A stretch of 64,000 nt of DNA, from NCBI GenBank assembly GCA_028688015.1, contig JAQTZB010000002.1, positions 310,001 to 374,000 of the forward strand. Reading direction: 5' to 3'. Of this stretch, positions 1-8,007 are shown piece by piece. The position numbers and the translations under genes were made by a program. The notes below the pieces were generated by a model. The model saw nothing but the letters and a program-made list of their open reading frames with translations, had not been told where the DNA came from and did not search any database. This stretch comes from Elusimicrobiales bacterium. Lineage in GTDB: Bacteria; Elusimicrobiota; Elusimicrobia; Elusimicrobiales; UBA9959. The first letter of the stretch is position 1. Each line of letters opens with the position of its first letter.

Positions 1-563
1 TCGGCGGCCTGCAGTTCGAACTGCGGCTTGACCAGCGCTATCACCCGCCCGCCCGGCGCCATGGCGCCGAAGACCGGGCCGAGGATCAGTTTCAGGGAAA
101 TAAAGGAAACGTCGATGGCGCAGAGCCGCGGCTTCTCGGGGAACAGCTCCGGCTTCAGGAAGCGCGCGTTGGTCTGCGGCAGGAAGACCACGCGGGGATC
201 GCTCTTGATCCGCTCGTGGATCTGCCCCTCCCCCACGTCCACGGCATAGACCAGCTTAGCCCCGGCCTGCAGGAAGCAGTCGGTGAAGCCGCCGGTGGCC
301 ACGCCGACGTCCAGGCAAGCCAGCCCGGCGGGATCCAGCTTGAACGCGTCCAGCGCCCCTTTCAGTTTCAGCCCGCCGCGCGAGACATAAGGGCAGTCGC
401 TCTTAACCAGTTCGACCAGGTCGTCCTCGCGCACGGCCTGCCCGGCCTTGTCGGCCGGCCGGCCGTTGACCGTCACCAGCCCGGCCATGATGGCGCGCAG
501 GGCCTTCTCGCGGCTTTCGAACAGCCCGCGCTCCACGCACGCTACGTCGAGGCGCATCTTCAT
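1..563 (-). CDS. tlyA: TlyA-family rRNA 2'-O-methyltransferase (3' part beyond window)
   Basis: The gene runs off the left edge of the window; 187 codons are visible. The first ~60 residues form an S4 RNA-binding domain. An FtsJ/RrmJ-type SAM methyltransferase follows, with the SAM loop DVGVATGGFTDC at about residues 85-96, IDVSFISL at 150-157 and LVKPQFE at 177-183. SRGGLKL near 61-67 and the later D and K fit the K-D-K catalytic set of 2'-O-methyltransferases. TlyA proteins methylate 16S and 23S rRNA; some were first called hemolysins. ATG at 563 was chosen because MKMRLDV gives the full S4 start; an in-frame ATG two codons later is possible. No strong ribosome site is visible. Confidence 0.93.
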   Translation of the reverse strand, partial: MKMRLDVACVERGLFESREKALRAIMAGLVTVNGRPADKAGQAVREDDLVELVKSDCPYVSRGGLKLKGALDAFKLDPAGLACLDVGVATGGFTDCFLQAGAKLVYAVDVGEGQIHERIKSDPRVVFLPQTNARFLKPELFPEKPRLCAIDVSFISLKLILGPVFGAMAPGGRVIALVKPQFELQAA

Positions 564-581
564 GCTGATATGTTACAAAAT

Positions 582-613
582 AAAAAAGGGCCCCCCCATA
601 AAGGGCCCTTTTT
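582..613 (-). terminator. Rho-independent terminator after the DUF2267 gene
   Basis: On the minus strand a GGGCCC stem flanked by A/T pairs is followed by a T-rich run. It lies between the end of the 629-1273 gene and the start of tlyA, so the two are probably separate transcription units. Confidence 0.75.
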
Positions 614-628
614 CCGCCGCGCAGCGGC

Positions 629-1273
629 CTAGCGCTGGCGCGGGGCGGCCGTGCCCCAGAGCTCCCGAAGGCGCTCGGGGAAGTTGCGGCGCACGTCGTT
701 CATCTCCCCGCGCGAGATATGCCGCTCCAGCACGCGCAGCACGCCGTTGGTGACGCGCAGCGGGTCCTCTCCGGCCGGCAGCTGCGCCGCTACCCGGTCC
801 AGGAACTCGTCCGCGTTCTTTATCCTCTCCGGCTTATGCGCCGGCGTCCAGCCGGAATAGTACATGCCCATGATCAGCACCGGCATCTGCGCGGCGAACT
901 CGGCGCACTCTTCCACCGGCAGCCGGTCGCGCATGGCGTGCAGCACGGCGCGCAGCGCCCGGTAGGCCTCGTTGAGGTTGGTGTAGTCCATCTCGGCCTG
1001 CACGTCCTGCAGCCAGGCGCGGGTCTTGGACAGCGCCTTGTCGAACAAGTGCGCGTTAGAGGCCTCGGTGACGGTGTCTGGCCAGGCGGCCGTTATCCTT
1101 TCGGCCTCCTGCCAGTCGCACTGCGCCGTGCCGGGCTTGCCCGAGCGGTGCTCCCAGATAGAGTGCGCCACCTGCCGCGTAGCCTCCTCCAGGTTGCCGC
1201 TCTTGAGGTAGTTGGCGTAAGCCTCGGTATAGGCGTGCCTGGCTACCACCGTAGTCCTGTTATTTTTGTTCAT
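629..1273 (-). CDS. DUF2934 + DUF2267 domain protein
   Basis: This 214-residue soluble protein has no signal peptide. Residues ~30-60 (VAHSIWEHRSGKPG..DWQEAER) resemble DUF2934, a short helical motif in small bacterial proteins often linked to stress responses. Residues ~100-200 (YRALRAVLHAMRDRLP..MGMYYSGWTP..FLDRVA) resemble DUF2267. Neither domain has a firmly known biochemical role. A GGGGG ribosome site sits just upstream of the ATG. The gene stands alone, with a terminator behind it. The domain names come from pattern recognition; function is unknown. Confidence 0.8.
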   Translation of the reverse strand: MNKNNRTTVVARHAYTEAYANYLKSGNLEEATRQVAHSIWEHRSGKPGTAQCDWQEAERITAAWPDTVTEASNAHLFDKALSKTRAWLQDVQAEMDYTNLNEAYRALRAVLHAMRDRLPVEECAEFAAQMPVLIMGMYYSGWTPAHKPERIKNADEFLDRVAAQLPAGEDPLRVTNGVLRVLERHISRGEMNDVRRNFPERLRELWGTAAPRQR

Positions 1274-1413
1274 TTTACCCCCATGATGGCAACGGAGCCG
1301 CCGCGCCCTGGGCGCGGTGCCGGTTGCCTTACGTTAGTTTCGGGATATTGCTATCCCCCCAAGGCCATCTTACAAAATATGGCGGGGAGGGCAATAGACG
1401 TCAATGCGCCGCC

Positions 1414-2106
1414 TCACTTGGCGCAGCGCGCGTGGGACCGGGATTTTTTAGCTGCGCTGATAATATTGGTAACGAACTCCGGCATTGGGTTGCACTGACC
1501 CGTGAAAGCATGCTCGTCGTTCTGCGATTTGTCCATCCAGAACCAGCGGTTGCAGCCCTCCCCGGCCTTGTCGGGGTAGTTAACACCCAGTGAAGGGCAG
1601 GCGCCCAGACAATATAGTTCGAACTCGTCAGAATTCATCAGGCGCGTGCCCTGGCTGCGGCAAAAACTTACGGCTTCGTACCAAGTGCAGCGGCCGGCGG
1701 AACAGGGGCCCGTACCGCCGCCGGCGGCCGGAGCAGCTTCACCGCTCCCGCTTCCCGGTGCCTCACCCTTTGCTTCCGCCCTGGTGCCGGGCCCGCAATA
1801 GACTTGTGTCTTCCGGGTTTTCCTGTAGGCGTTAACGTAGCCGGTGCGGAACGAGACTCCCCAAGCCCGGCCCGCGCTTTCCTCCCTGTCGGCCCAGTAC
1901 CAGCCGGAGCACAGCGCGGAGGTCTTGCCGCCCAGGCACTTATCCTGCCAGGCTTGCAGCAACTGCTTTTCGGTGGGAAGGCTGCCGCCGCGGCCGGCGC
2001 AATAAGACCTGGCTTGGGTCCAGCCGCAGTTGCCGGAAGCGCAGTCCGCTGCCGCGGCAGGCAGGGCCGCACCAAAGAATAGATACAGGACGCCTATCCT
2101 GGTCAT
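1414..2106 (-). CDS. Secreted cysteine-rich protein with two related repeats
   Basis: 230 residues with an N-terminal signal peptide (hydrophobic 4-18, AAAA-D). The mature part contains two copies of a ~60-residue unit with the pattern W-x-x-A-x-x-x-C-x-x-x-G-x-x-L followed by an acidic helix, a C, then WYW or WFW and a final C. The copies lie at about residues 24-104 and 135-229, joined by a Gly/Ala/Ser-rich linker. The pattern resembles extracellular lectin-like or formylglycine-enzyme-like folds (DUF1566-type), with cysteines probably paired in the periplasm or outside. I do not recognise a specific family and no catalytic residues are evident. A carbohydrate- or surface-binding role is inference only. 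Confidence 0.75.
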   Translation of the reverse strand: MTRIGVLYLFFGAALPAAAADCASGNCGWTQARSYCAGRGGSLPTEKQLLQAWQDKCLGGKTSALCSGWYWADREESAGRAWGVSFRTGYVNAYRKTRKTQVYCGPGTRAEAKGEAPGSGSGEAAPAAGGGTGPCSAGRCTWYEAVSFCRSQGTRLMNSDEFELYCLGACPSLGVNYPDKAGEGCNRWFWMDKSQNDEHAFTGQCNPMPEFVTNIISAAKKSRSHARCAK

Positions 2107-2182
2107 GTATTCAATGCCGGCACTGGGAGTTTCCGGGTAAGATTATATGCCATTAAGAACTGTGGGGACCGCGGTGAAGCCG

Positions 2183-2428
2183 TTATTTCTCCCGGTCTTC
2201 GTCCTCGAACTGCTCCAGTTTCAGCTTGCCCTCGGCGTCCTTCTTGAGGACCTCGATCTTGCGCTTTACTTCCTCGAGCTTGACAGAAAGCTCCTTGGAG
2301 ATGGCCACGCCCTCCTCGAACAGCGTCAGGGATTCCTCGATAGGCGTGCTCTCGTCCTCGAGCTTGCCGACTATCTCTTCGAGCTTCGCGAGCTTCTCTT
2401 CAAAACCGCCGTTAGCTTTTTTTACCAT
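2183..2428 (-). CDS. xseB: Exodeoxyribonuclease VII small subunit
   Basis: 81 residues, normal size for XseB. The core is FEEKLAKLEEIVGKLED followed by the LEESLTLFEEGVAL-type helix (here IEESLTLFEEGVAIS). These two helices form the coiled-coil hairpin that binds XseA. The complex degrades single-stranded DNA from both ends into acid-insoluble, then soluble, oligonucleotides. The start overlaps the 3' end of xseA by 7 bases, so translation is probably coupled. Last gene of the zapB-like/zapA/rarA/xseA/xseB operon. Confidence 0.95.
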   Translation of the reverse strand: MVKKANGGFEEKLAKLEEIVGKLEDESTPIEESLTLFEEGVAISKELSVKLEEVKRKIEVLKKDAEGKLKLEQFEDEDREK

Positions 2429-3699
2429 AAAGTCTCCTGTTGCGTTCCCCCGCCGGGTTTGTCCCCCGCTTTTTTAGGCGCCGCGGGCTTATCCGCCGCG
2501 CCGCTTCCGGCTACCACTTCGGCCTCGGCCCGGCCCTCGGCGAACTGCAGCGCCAGGCGGTCGCCAGGCGCCAGGCCGGCTGCGCTTTTAACGGCCTTGC
2601 CTTTCATATCTTTAACGATGGCGTAGCCCTTGCGCAGCGGGAACAGCGGGCTCAGGGCGTTAAGTTTAGCGGTCTGCAGATTCAGTTTTTCCGACGCCCG
2701 GCGCAGCCGCTCGGCGGAAGCGTCGAAAAGCCCCTCGGCCGCCTGGTCCAGGAGCTGCAGCGGCCGCTCCAGCAGCACCAGGGGGTTCACCATGGGCCGG
2801 CTGGAGACCAGGCGGTGGAACTTGCCCTGCAGGTTCTCGTAGTAGATGCGCAGGCTCTGCAGCAGGCGCCGCTCGAGCCCGGCGATATTGGCCGCCAGCT
2901 CTTCCTTGCTCTTTACCACCAGCTCGGCCGCCGCCGACGGGGTCGGGGCGCGCAGGTCCGCCACGAAGTCGGCTATCGTAAAATCGGTTTCATGCCCGAC
3001 GCAGGAGATAACGGGGATCTTCGAGCCGGCGATAGCGCGGGCCACGATCTCCTCGTTGAAGGCCCACAGGTCCTCTATGGAGCCGCCGCCGCGCCCCACC
3101 AGCAACACGTCGATGTCGGGGAAACCGGCGTTGAGGTCCTTAATGGCCTGCGCGATCTCCTCTTTGGAGCCCTCGCCCTGCACCTTGACCGGCGCGATGA
3201 TGATGTGCAGGTTGGCGTAGCGCCGTTTGAGAATGGAAAGGATGTCGCGGATGGCGGCGCCGGCGGGCGAGGTGACCACGCCTATCTTCTGCGGCAGCGC
3301 CGGGATGGGCCGCTTGCGGCCCTGGTCGAACAGGCCTTCGCCGGCCAGCTTCTTCTTAAGCTGTTCGAAGGCCAGCTGCAGAGGGCCGATGCCGGCCGGC
3401 TGGAGTTCCTTCACCATCAGCTGGTACTTGCTGGTCTTGTCGTAGGCGGTGACATTGCCCCTGGCCCGCACCAGCAGGCCGCTCTGCGGCTCGAACTTGA
3501 GCGCGGCGCCGAAACCCTTGAACAGGACCGAAGCGATGCTGGAGGTCTCGTCCTTCAGGTCGAAATAGGCGTGGCCGGACGGGTAGACCTTGTAGCCGGA
3601 GATCTCCCCTTCCACCCAGATCTCCCGGTAAGAAGTTTCCAGCAGGTTTTTGATCCCGCGGCTCAGTTCGGCTACGCTGTAGATCCTGGGCTCCGTCAT
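2422..3699 (-). CDS. xseA: Exodeoxyribonuclease VII large subunit
   Basis: 425 residues. An N-terminal OB fold (about 5-100, VEGEISGYKVYPSGHAYFDLKD) is followed by the catalytic domain. That domain shows GVVTSPAGAAIRDIL (~145), VGRGGGSIEDLWAFNEE (~205) and SCVGHETDFTIADFVADLRAPTPSAAAE (~235), all hallmarks of XseA. A helical segment and a C-terminal segment (LRKGYAIVKD) complete the family layout; a lysine/glycine-rich tail is unremarkable. It acts with XseB in recombination and mismatch repair. The ATG overlaps the rarA stop codon (ATGA), indicating translational coupling. Confidence 0.97.
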   Translation of the reverse strand: MTEPRIYSVAELSRGIKNLLETSYREIWVEGEISGYKVYPSGHAYFDLKDETSSIASVLFKGFGAALKFEPQSGLLVRARGNVTAYDKTSKYQLMVKELQPAGIGPLQLAFEQLKKKLAGEGLFDQGRKRPIPALPQKIGVVTSPAGAAIRDILSILKRRYANLHIIIAPVKVQGEGSKEEIAQAIKDLNAGFPDIDVLLVGRGGGSIEDLWAFNEEIVARAIAGSKIPVISCVGHETDFTIADFVADLRAPTPSAAAELVVKSKEELAANIAGLERRLLQSLRIYYENLQGKFHRLVSSRPMVNPLVLLERPLQLLDQAAEGLFDASAERLRRASEKLNLQTAKLNALSPLFPLRKGYAIVKDMKGKAVKSAAGLAPGDRLALQFAEGRAEAEVVAGSGAADKPAAPKKAGDKPGGGTQQETLW

Positions 3700-5024
3700 T
3701 TTTCACCCCGCAGCCGCTTCAGGCGCTTGGCGATCTCGGCCTCGAAGCCCTGCTCCGTCGGGCGGTAGAAGGTCTTCGGGTCCGGCATGTACTCCTGCTT
3801 CACGTAATGGCCCTCGAAATCGTGCGGGTACTTGTAGCCCTTGCCGTGCCCCAGCGCCGCGCCGTCCTTGGAGCCGTCGCGCAGGTGCAGCGGCACCGGG
3901 CGCTCCACGCCGCCGTTCACCTCGGCCTGCGCCTCGTTGACGGCCAGGTAGGAGGCGTTGGACTTGGGCGAGCAGGCCACGTAGATGGCCGCCTGGGCCA
4001 GCACTATGCGGGCCTCGGGCATGCCCAGCACCTCGGCGGAGCGGAAGGCGCTCTGCGCCATGACGAGGGCCATCGGGTTGGCGTTGCCCACGTCCTCGGA
4101 GGCGCAGATCAGGATGCGCCGCGCCACAAAGCGCGGGTCCTCGCCGGCCTCCAGCATCTTCGCTAGCCAGTAAACGGCGGCGTCCGGGTCGGAGCCGCGC
4201 ATGCTCTTGATGAAAGCGGAGATATGGTCGTAATGCTCATCGGAGCTGCGGTCGTAGCGGAGGCTGCGGCGCTGGATGGATTCGCGGGCCACGGCCTCGT
4301 CTATCTTGCGCACCCCGCCCCTGCCGGGCTTGGTGGTGACGGCGGCCAGCTCCAGCGCGTTGAGCAGGCGCCGGGCGTCGCCGGAAGAGTTCTCCACCAG
4401 GTATTTTTTCGCTCCGGGGGTGACCTCGGCCTTCAGGCTGGCCAGGCCCTCCGCGTGCGTCAGCGCCCTGTCGAAGATATCGGCCAGGTGCCCGGACTTG
4501 AGCGGCTTGAACTCCACCACGATAAAGCGCGAGAGCAGCGCCTGGTTGATGTAGAAGAAGGGGTTCTCGGTGGTCATCCCGATCAGGATGATGTCGCCGC
4601 GCTCCACGGAAGGCAGCAGCACGTCCTGCTGGGTGCGGTTGAAGTGATGGATCTCGTCGAGCACCAGCAGCACGCGCTGGCGCGCCGCCAGGCCGCTCCC
4701 CAGGCCGCGGGAAAACTCTATGATCTTCTTGAGGTCGGCCACGCCGGCCATCACGGCGTTGAGCTCGAAGGTCTTGGCGTTGGTCCGGCCGGCTATGTAG
4801 CGGGCCAGCGCGGTCTTGCCGCAGCCGGGCGGGCCGAAGAACACCGCGGACTGCAGCGTGCCGGCCTCTATGGCGCGGCGCAGCAGCTTGCCGGGCCCCA
4901 GGATATCTTCCTGGCCGGCGAACTCCTCCAGTTCTTTAGGCGCCAGGCGGGCGGCCAGCGGCTGGAAAGCGGGCCCGCCTTCGGGCTCGGCGGCTGCAGG
5001 TTTTTCGTCGAAAAGTTCTGACAT
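3696..5024 (-). CDS. rarA: Replication-associated recombination protein A (MgsA/RarA AAA+ ATPase)
   Basis: 442 residues, full length. The Walker A is GPPGCGKT (~64-71) and the Walker B region is LVLDEIHHFNRTQQD (~118), with sensor 1 TTENPFF. The C-terminal MgsA tetramerisation region carries YWLAKMLEAGEDPRFVARR and NASYLAVNEAQAEV. RarA acts at stalled replication forks, binding SSB and single-stranded DNA ends. It sits between zapA and the exonuclease VII genes, so the operon joins cell division with DNA repair. The N-terminus has the usual short extension ahead of PLAARLAPKELEEFAGQ, which docks other replication factors in relatives. Confidence 0.97.
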   Translation of the reverse strand: MSELFDEKPAAAEPEGGPAFQPLAARLAPKELEEFAGQEDILGPGKLLRRAIEAGTLQSAVFFGPPGCGKTALARYIAGRTNAKTFELNAVMAGVADLKKIIEFSRGLGSGLAARQRVLLVLDEIHHFNRTQQDVLLPSVERGDIILIGMTTENPFFYINQALLSRFIVVEFKPLKSGHLADIFDRALTHAEGLASLKAEVTPGAKKYLVENSSGDARRLLNALELAAVTTKPGRGGVRKIDEAVARESIQRRSLRYDRSSDEHYDHISAFIKSMRGSDPDAAVYWLAKMLEAGEDPRFVARRILICASEDVGNANPMALVMAQSAFRSAEVLGMPEARIVLAQAAIYVACSPKSNASYLAVNEAQAEVNGGVERPVPLHLRDGSKDGAALGHGKGYKYPHDFEGHYVKQEYMPDPKTFYRPTEQGFEAEIAKRLKRLRGEK

Positions 5025-5033
5025 ACGGCGGGG

Positions 5034-5345
5034 CTACTTCTGCGCGGGGGCCTCTTCGCCCAGGACGCCCTCCAGGCTGGCCACCATCTCGTCCACCTTG
5101 CGCGAGTCCGCCTCGCGGTTGGTTTCGGCGCGCTGCTTGAGGTTGTGCAGCTCCACGGCGAAATCGTAGGCGGCGAGTATCGCCAGCTTGGAGGTGTCCA
5201 CGATGTTGAGCTTGGCCTCTATCTTATTGATCTTCTCCTCCACCTGCGCTACGATAGAACCCAGCTCCAGCTCGGTCAGGCCGTCGACGGCGGGAAATTT
5301 TATAACGCGGCCGCGTACCTTGGCCTCGTATTCGTGGTTATTCAT
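5034..5345 (-). CDS. zapA: Cell division protein ZapA
   Basis: 103 residues. The N-terminal globular half (EYEAKVRGRVIKF..LELGSIVAQVEEKINKIEAK) and C-terminal coiled coil (LAILAAYDFAVELHNLKQR) match ZapA, which bundles FtsZ filaments at the septal ring. The final ~20 residues (Glu/Ala-rich) are variable. Its start overlaps the end of the upstream coiled-coil gene by 8 bases. Genes for both divisome helpers therefore begin this operon, ahead of rarA. Confidence 0.9.
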   Translation of the reverse strand: MNNHEYEAKVRGRVIKFPAVDGLTELELGSIVAQVEEKINKIEAKLNIVDTSKLAILAAYDFAVELHNLKQRAETNREADSRKVDEMVASLEGVLGEEAPAQK

Positions 5346-5601
5346 CTTCGTCCTCGAACAGGCCCGGCTGGGCGTCGTTCACTTTCGCTATCTTCGCGCA
5401 GAGCTTCTCCAGGCGGCGGCGCACCTTGGCCTTGAAATCGGCCAGGTCGCGCGCGGCGGAGGTGTTGGACGCGGCCTTGCTGCGCGCGGCGCCCAGCAGC
5501 TCCACCTGCTGCTTCAGTACGCCGTTCTCCTCTTTGAGCCGGGCTATAAGCGCGGAAGCCTCTTTTACGAGTTCCTCCAGGCGCTTTATGCGGTTGTGCA
5601 T
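5338..5601 (-). CDS. ZapB-like short coiled-coil protein
   Basis: 87 residues, nearly all coiled coil. The heptad-rich stretch RIKRLEELVKEASALIARLKEEN..LKQQVELL is followed by a basic helix and an acidic tail. Size, coiled-coil character and position immediately before zapA fit a ZapB-type cell-division protein that binds ZapA and links the FtsZ ring to the chromosome. Sequence alone cannot separate ZapB from other small coiled coils, so I leave the symbol empty. A TATAAT at 5608-5613 (minus strand) suggests that this gene starts the operon. Confidence 0.75.
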   Translation of the reverse strand: MHNRIKRLEELVKEASALIARLKEENGVLKQQVELLGAARSKAASNTSAARDLADFKAKVRRRLEKLCAKIAKVNDAQPGLFEDEDE

Positions 5602-5617
5602 GCCTTAATTATATAAA

Positions 5618-5647
5618 GAAACTGTAGGAAACATAAGCGCAGTTATC
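5618..5647. repeat. 30-bp direct repeat, copy 1
   Basis: This 30-base sequence is identical to 9338-9367 and lies in the same orientation, 3720 bases apart. It contains ACTG...CAGT inverted ends. It lies just upstream of the -10 box of the zapB-like operon and overlaps its -35 position. It could be a shared operator or the footprint of an insertion of the intervening module. Confidence 0.85.
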
Positions 5648-5883
5648 GTCAGTTCCCCCCGCTTTTTTCCCCTGCCGGCGGCGCGTTTTTCTGATTTTTC
5701 GGCGGCGCGGGGCGTGTTTTGTTTATAATATCAAAAAACCGCCGCTTTTCTCCGTTTTTGCGCGCGGTTCTTCCGCCGGGCTGGCGCCCGGCTATCAGCG
5801 GGTGAGCATCAGTCTTCCAGTGAGGGCGGGTCTATTGCGTCGTACTGGTCCGCCAGCGGGTTAAGTTGGCAGTCCTCGTCCGG

Positions 5884-6341
5884 TGCGCCGCGTTTGCAAA
5901 GGCGGCGCGCTGCTGCCCTTCTTCCTGAAGGACGAAGGCCTCCCCTTGGAATCCGCTTACCCTTACACCGCCAGCAACGGCTCCTGCGGCGCCGCGGCGC
6001 CCGGCTGGGAAAAGAACGCCCACAAGATCTCCGGCTGGGGCATGGTCTGGCCGTCGCTGGCCAAGATAAAGGCCGCGCTGGCCCATTACGGCCCGCTGCC
6101 CACCTCCATGCAGGTCTACGAGGACCTGATGCATTACAAATCCGGCGTCTACACCCGCGTGGGCGGCAAGCACCTGGGCGGCCATGCCGTGCTGCTGGTA
6201 GGTTACAACGACGAGGAAGAGTACTTCATAGTAAAGAACAGCTGGGGCACCGACTGGGGAGAAGCCGGCTTCTTCCGCATAGACTACTCCCAGATGCACT
6301 CCCTCGTCATCTTCGGCCTCACCACCGTGGCCTACTACTGA
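5884..6341 (+). pseudogene. Papain-family (C1) cysteine protease, N-terminal part missing
   Basis: About 150 residues of the C-terminal half of a papain-type peptidase. Visible are CKGGALLPFFL (the C-x-GG helix), ESAYPYTA, the catalytic histidine in GGHAVLLVGYND and the catalytic asparagine in VKNSWGTDWGEAGFFRI. The region that should carry the oxyanion Gln and nucleophile Cys is absent. In-frame stops occur at 5862-5864, and no upstream frame shows the CGSCWAF-type motif. The possible GTG at 5883 has no ribosome site. The most likely reading is a decayed remnant. It lies inside the interval bounded by the 30-bp direct repeats. Confidence 0.8.
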
Positions 6342-6346
6342 CCCCT

Positions 6347-6375
6347 CAAAACAAAACTGCCGGGCTTTCCCGGCG
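6347..6375 (-). terminator. Terminator after the histidine kinase pair
   Basis: On the minus strand the hairpin GCCGGG-AAAG-CCCGGC is followed by AGTTTTGTTTT. It closes the 9219-6406 kinase operon. Confidence 0.75.
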
Positions 6376-6405
6376 GTCCTAAAGATCAAAATCCGCGATC
6401 GCGCG

Positions 6406-7971
6406 CTAAGCTCTATCTAAAAGTTCGCGCAGTTTGAGGGCCAAAGCGTCAGGTGAGAACGGCTTCTGGAGGAACGCATGGGTCAACCCGTTCAACTCCT
6501 CTTCGGTCGCGGGGATCTCGGAATAGCCGGACATGAACAACACCCGGAGGTCCTTACGTCCAGCGGAAAGAGCCTTGGCCAATTCCACGCCGTTCTTGCC
6601 GGGCAGCACCATGTCCGTCAGCAGCGCGTCCGGAGCCGGGCCGGCGGCCGCCAGCTTCAGCGCCTCCTCGGCCCCGCCCGCCTCCAGCACTTTGTAGCCG
6701 ACCTCTCCCAAGGCCCTGCGCGCCATCCTGCGCAGGCTTTCGTCGTCCTCCACCAGCAATACCGTTTCGGTACCCGTAGTCCGGCCGGCCGGCGCCGCTT
6801 TTACAGGCGCGGCCTCCACGACCTTCTCCACCGCCGGCAGGTAAATGTCGAAGCTCGCCCCCCGCCCCGGCGCGCTGCTGACAAGAACAGCCCCGCCGCT
6901 CTGCTTCACTATCCCGTAAACCGTGGACAACCCGAGCCCGGTACCTTTACCAGGGCCCTTCGTGGTGAAGAAGGGCTCGAATATTTTCTCCTGCGTGCGC
7001 GCGTCCATCCCCACACCAGTATCCTGCACGCGCAGCAGCGCGTAACGCCCCGGGGCCACCTGCGGGTGCAGCCGTGCGAATTCCGCGTCCGCGGTGAAAT
7101 TCCTGGTCTCCAGGGTAAGCGTCCCGCCCTCCGGCATGGCGTCCCTGGCGTTCACGGCCAGGTTCATGGCCACCTGTTCCATCTGCCCCGGGTCCACCAG
7201 TACCCGCGCCAGATCCGGAGCCAGCCGAGTCTCCAACGCGATGTTCTCACCTATAAGCCGCCGCAGCATCTTGCCCATCTCGGTGACAACGGAGTTCAAC
7301 CCCGTCACACGAGGTTCCAGCACCTGCTTGCGGCTGAAGGCCAGCAGCTGCCTGGTCAGCGCGGCGGCGCGCTCCGCCGCCTTCAGCACCTCGTCCACGT
7401 CGGCGCGGCGCGGGTCCCCCTCAGGGATGGCACGCTGCAGGAACGTCCCGTAGCTCATTATGGCGGTGATAAGGTTATTAAAATCGTGCGCTACTCCGCC
7501 AGCCAGCCGGCCTATGGCCTCCAGCTTCTGCGACTGCAGCAGCTGCTCCTCGGACCGGCGCAGCGCCGCCTCGGCCTCGCGGCGCGCGCGCTTCTGCGCC
7601 ACTTCCTCCAGCACTCGGCGAACAGCCGGCACCAGCCGTTTTATGTTCGCCTTGAGGATATAGTCCGTAGCCCCGTTCTGCAGGGCCTCCACGGCTCGCT
7701 CTTCGCCTATGGTCCCGGAAATGTAAAGGAACGGCGTTTCCGGGCGCTTAGCCCGAGCCAACAGCAACGCGTCCCGGCCGCTGAAGCCCGGGATGGAATA
7801 GTCGGAAAAAATAAGGTCGAACCCTCCCGCCTCCAGCGAGGCGGCAAAATCCTCCCGGCGCCTGACCACGCTGATATCGCACCCTATGCCGCCGGCCTTG
7901 AGCATGGCGGCCACCAGTTCCGCGTCGTTGCGGTCATCTTCAAGGTGAAGTATCTTCAGCATCTCGCCCAT
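6406..7971 (-). CDS. Hybrid sensor: receiver - histidine kinase - receiver
   Basis: 521 residues, no membrane segment. An N-terminal receiver domain (1-125; acidic pair E11/D12, phospho-acceptor D57, FSDYSIPG) leads by a coiled coil to a HisKA domain with H162 (GGVAHDFNNLI). The HATPase_c has N-box NLAVNARDAMP, DTGVGM and GTGLGLSTVYGIV. A C-terminal receiver (~400-520) has LLVEDDESLRRM and TDMVLPGKNG. The H-box HDFNN is the HisKA-4/NtrB-like type common in soluble hybrid kinases. It lies 36 bases downstream of another kinase gene in the same operon. The input is probably phosphate from another kinase through the N-terminal receiver. Confidence 0.93.
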   Translation of the reverse strand: MGEMLKILHLEDDRNDAELVAAMLKAGGIGCDISVVRRREDFAASLEAGGFDLIFSDYSIPGFSGRDALLLARAKRPETPFLYISGTIGEERAVEALQNGATDYILKANIKRLVPAVRRVLEEVAQKRARREAEAALRRSEEQLLQSQKLEAIGRLAGGVAHDFNNLITAIMSYGTFLQRAIPEGDPRRADVDEVLKAAERAAALTRQLLAFSRKQVLEPRVTGLNSVVTEMGKMLRRLIGENIALETRLAPDLARVLVDPGQMEQVAMNLAVNARDAMPEGGTLTLETRNFTADAEFARLHPQVAPGRYALLRVQDTGVGMDARTQEKIFEPFFTTKGPGKGTGLGLSTVYGIVKQSGGAVLVSSAPGRGASFDIYLPAVEKVVEAAPVKAAPAGRTTGTETVLLVEDDESLRRMARRALGEVGYKVLEAGGAEEALKLAAAGPAPDALLTDMVLPGKNGVELAKALSAGRKDLRVLFMSGYSEIPATEEELNGLTHAFLQKPFSPDALALKLRELLDRA

Positions 7972-8007
7972 ATTCCCCTCCGCGAAATCTCCCCGCCAAT
8001 GCGGACT

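Noticed and set aside
5815..5900. Coding tail on the minus strand ending DPPSLED
   Set aside because: Only ~28 codons, no domain and partly antisense to the protease remnant; mentioned in a finding but not annotated.
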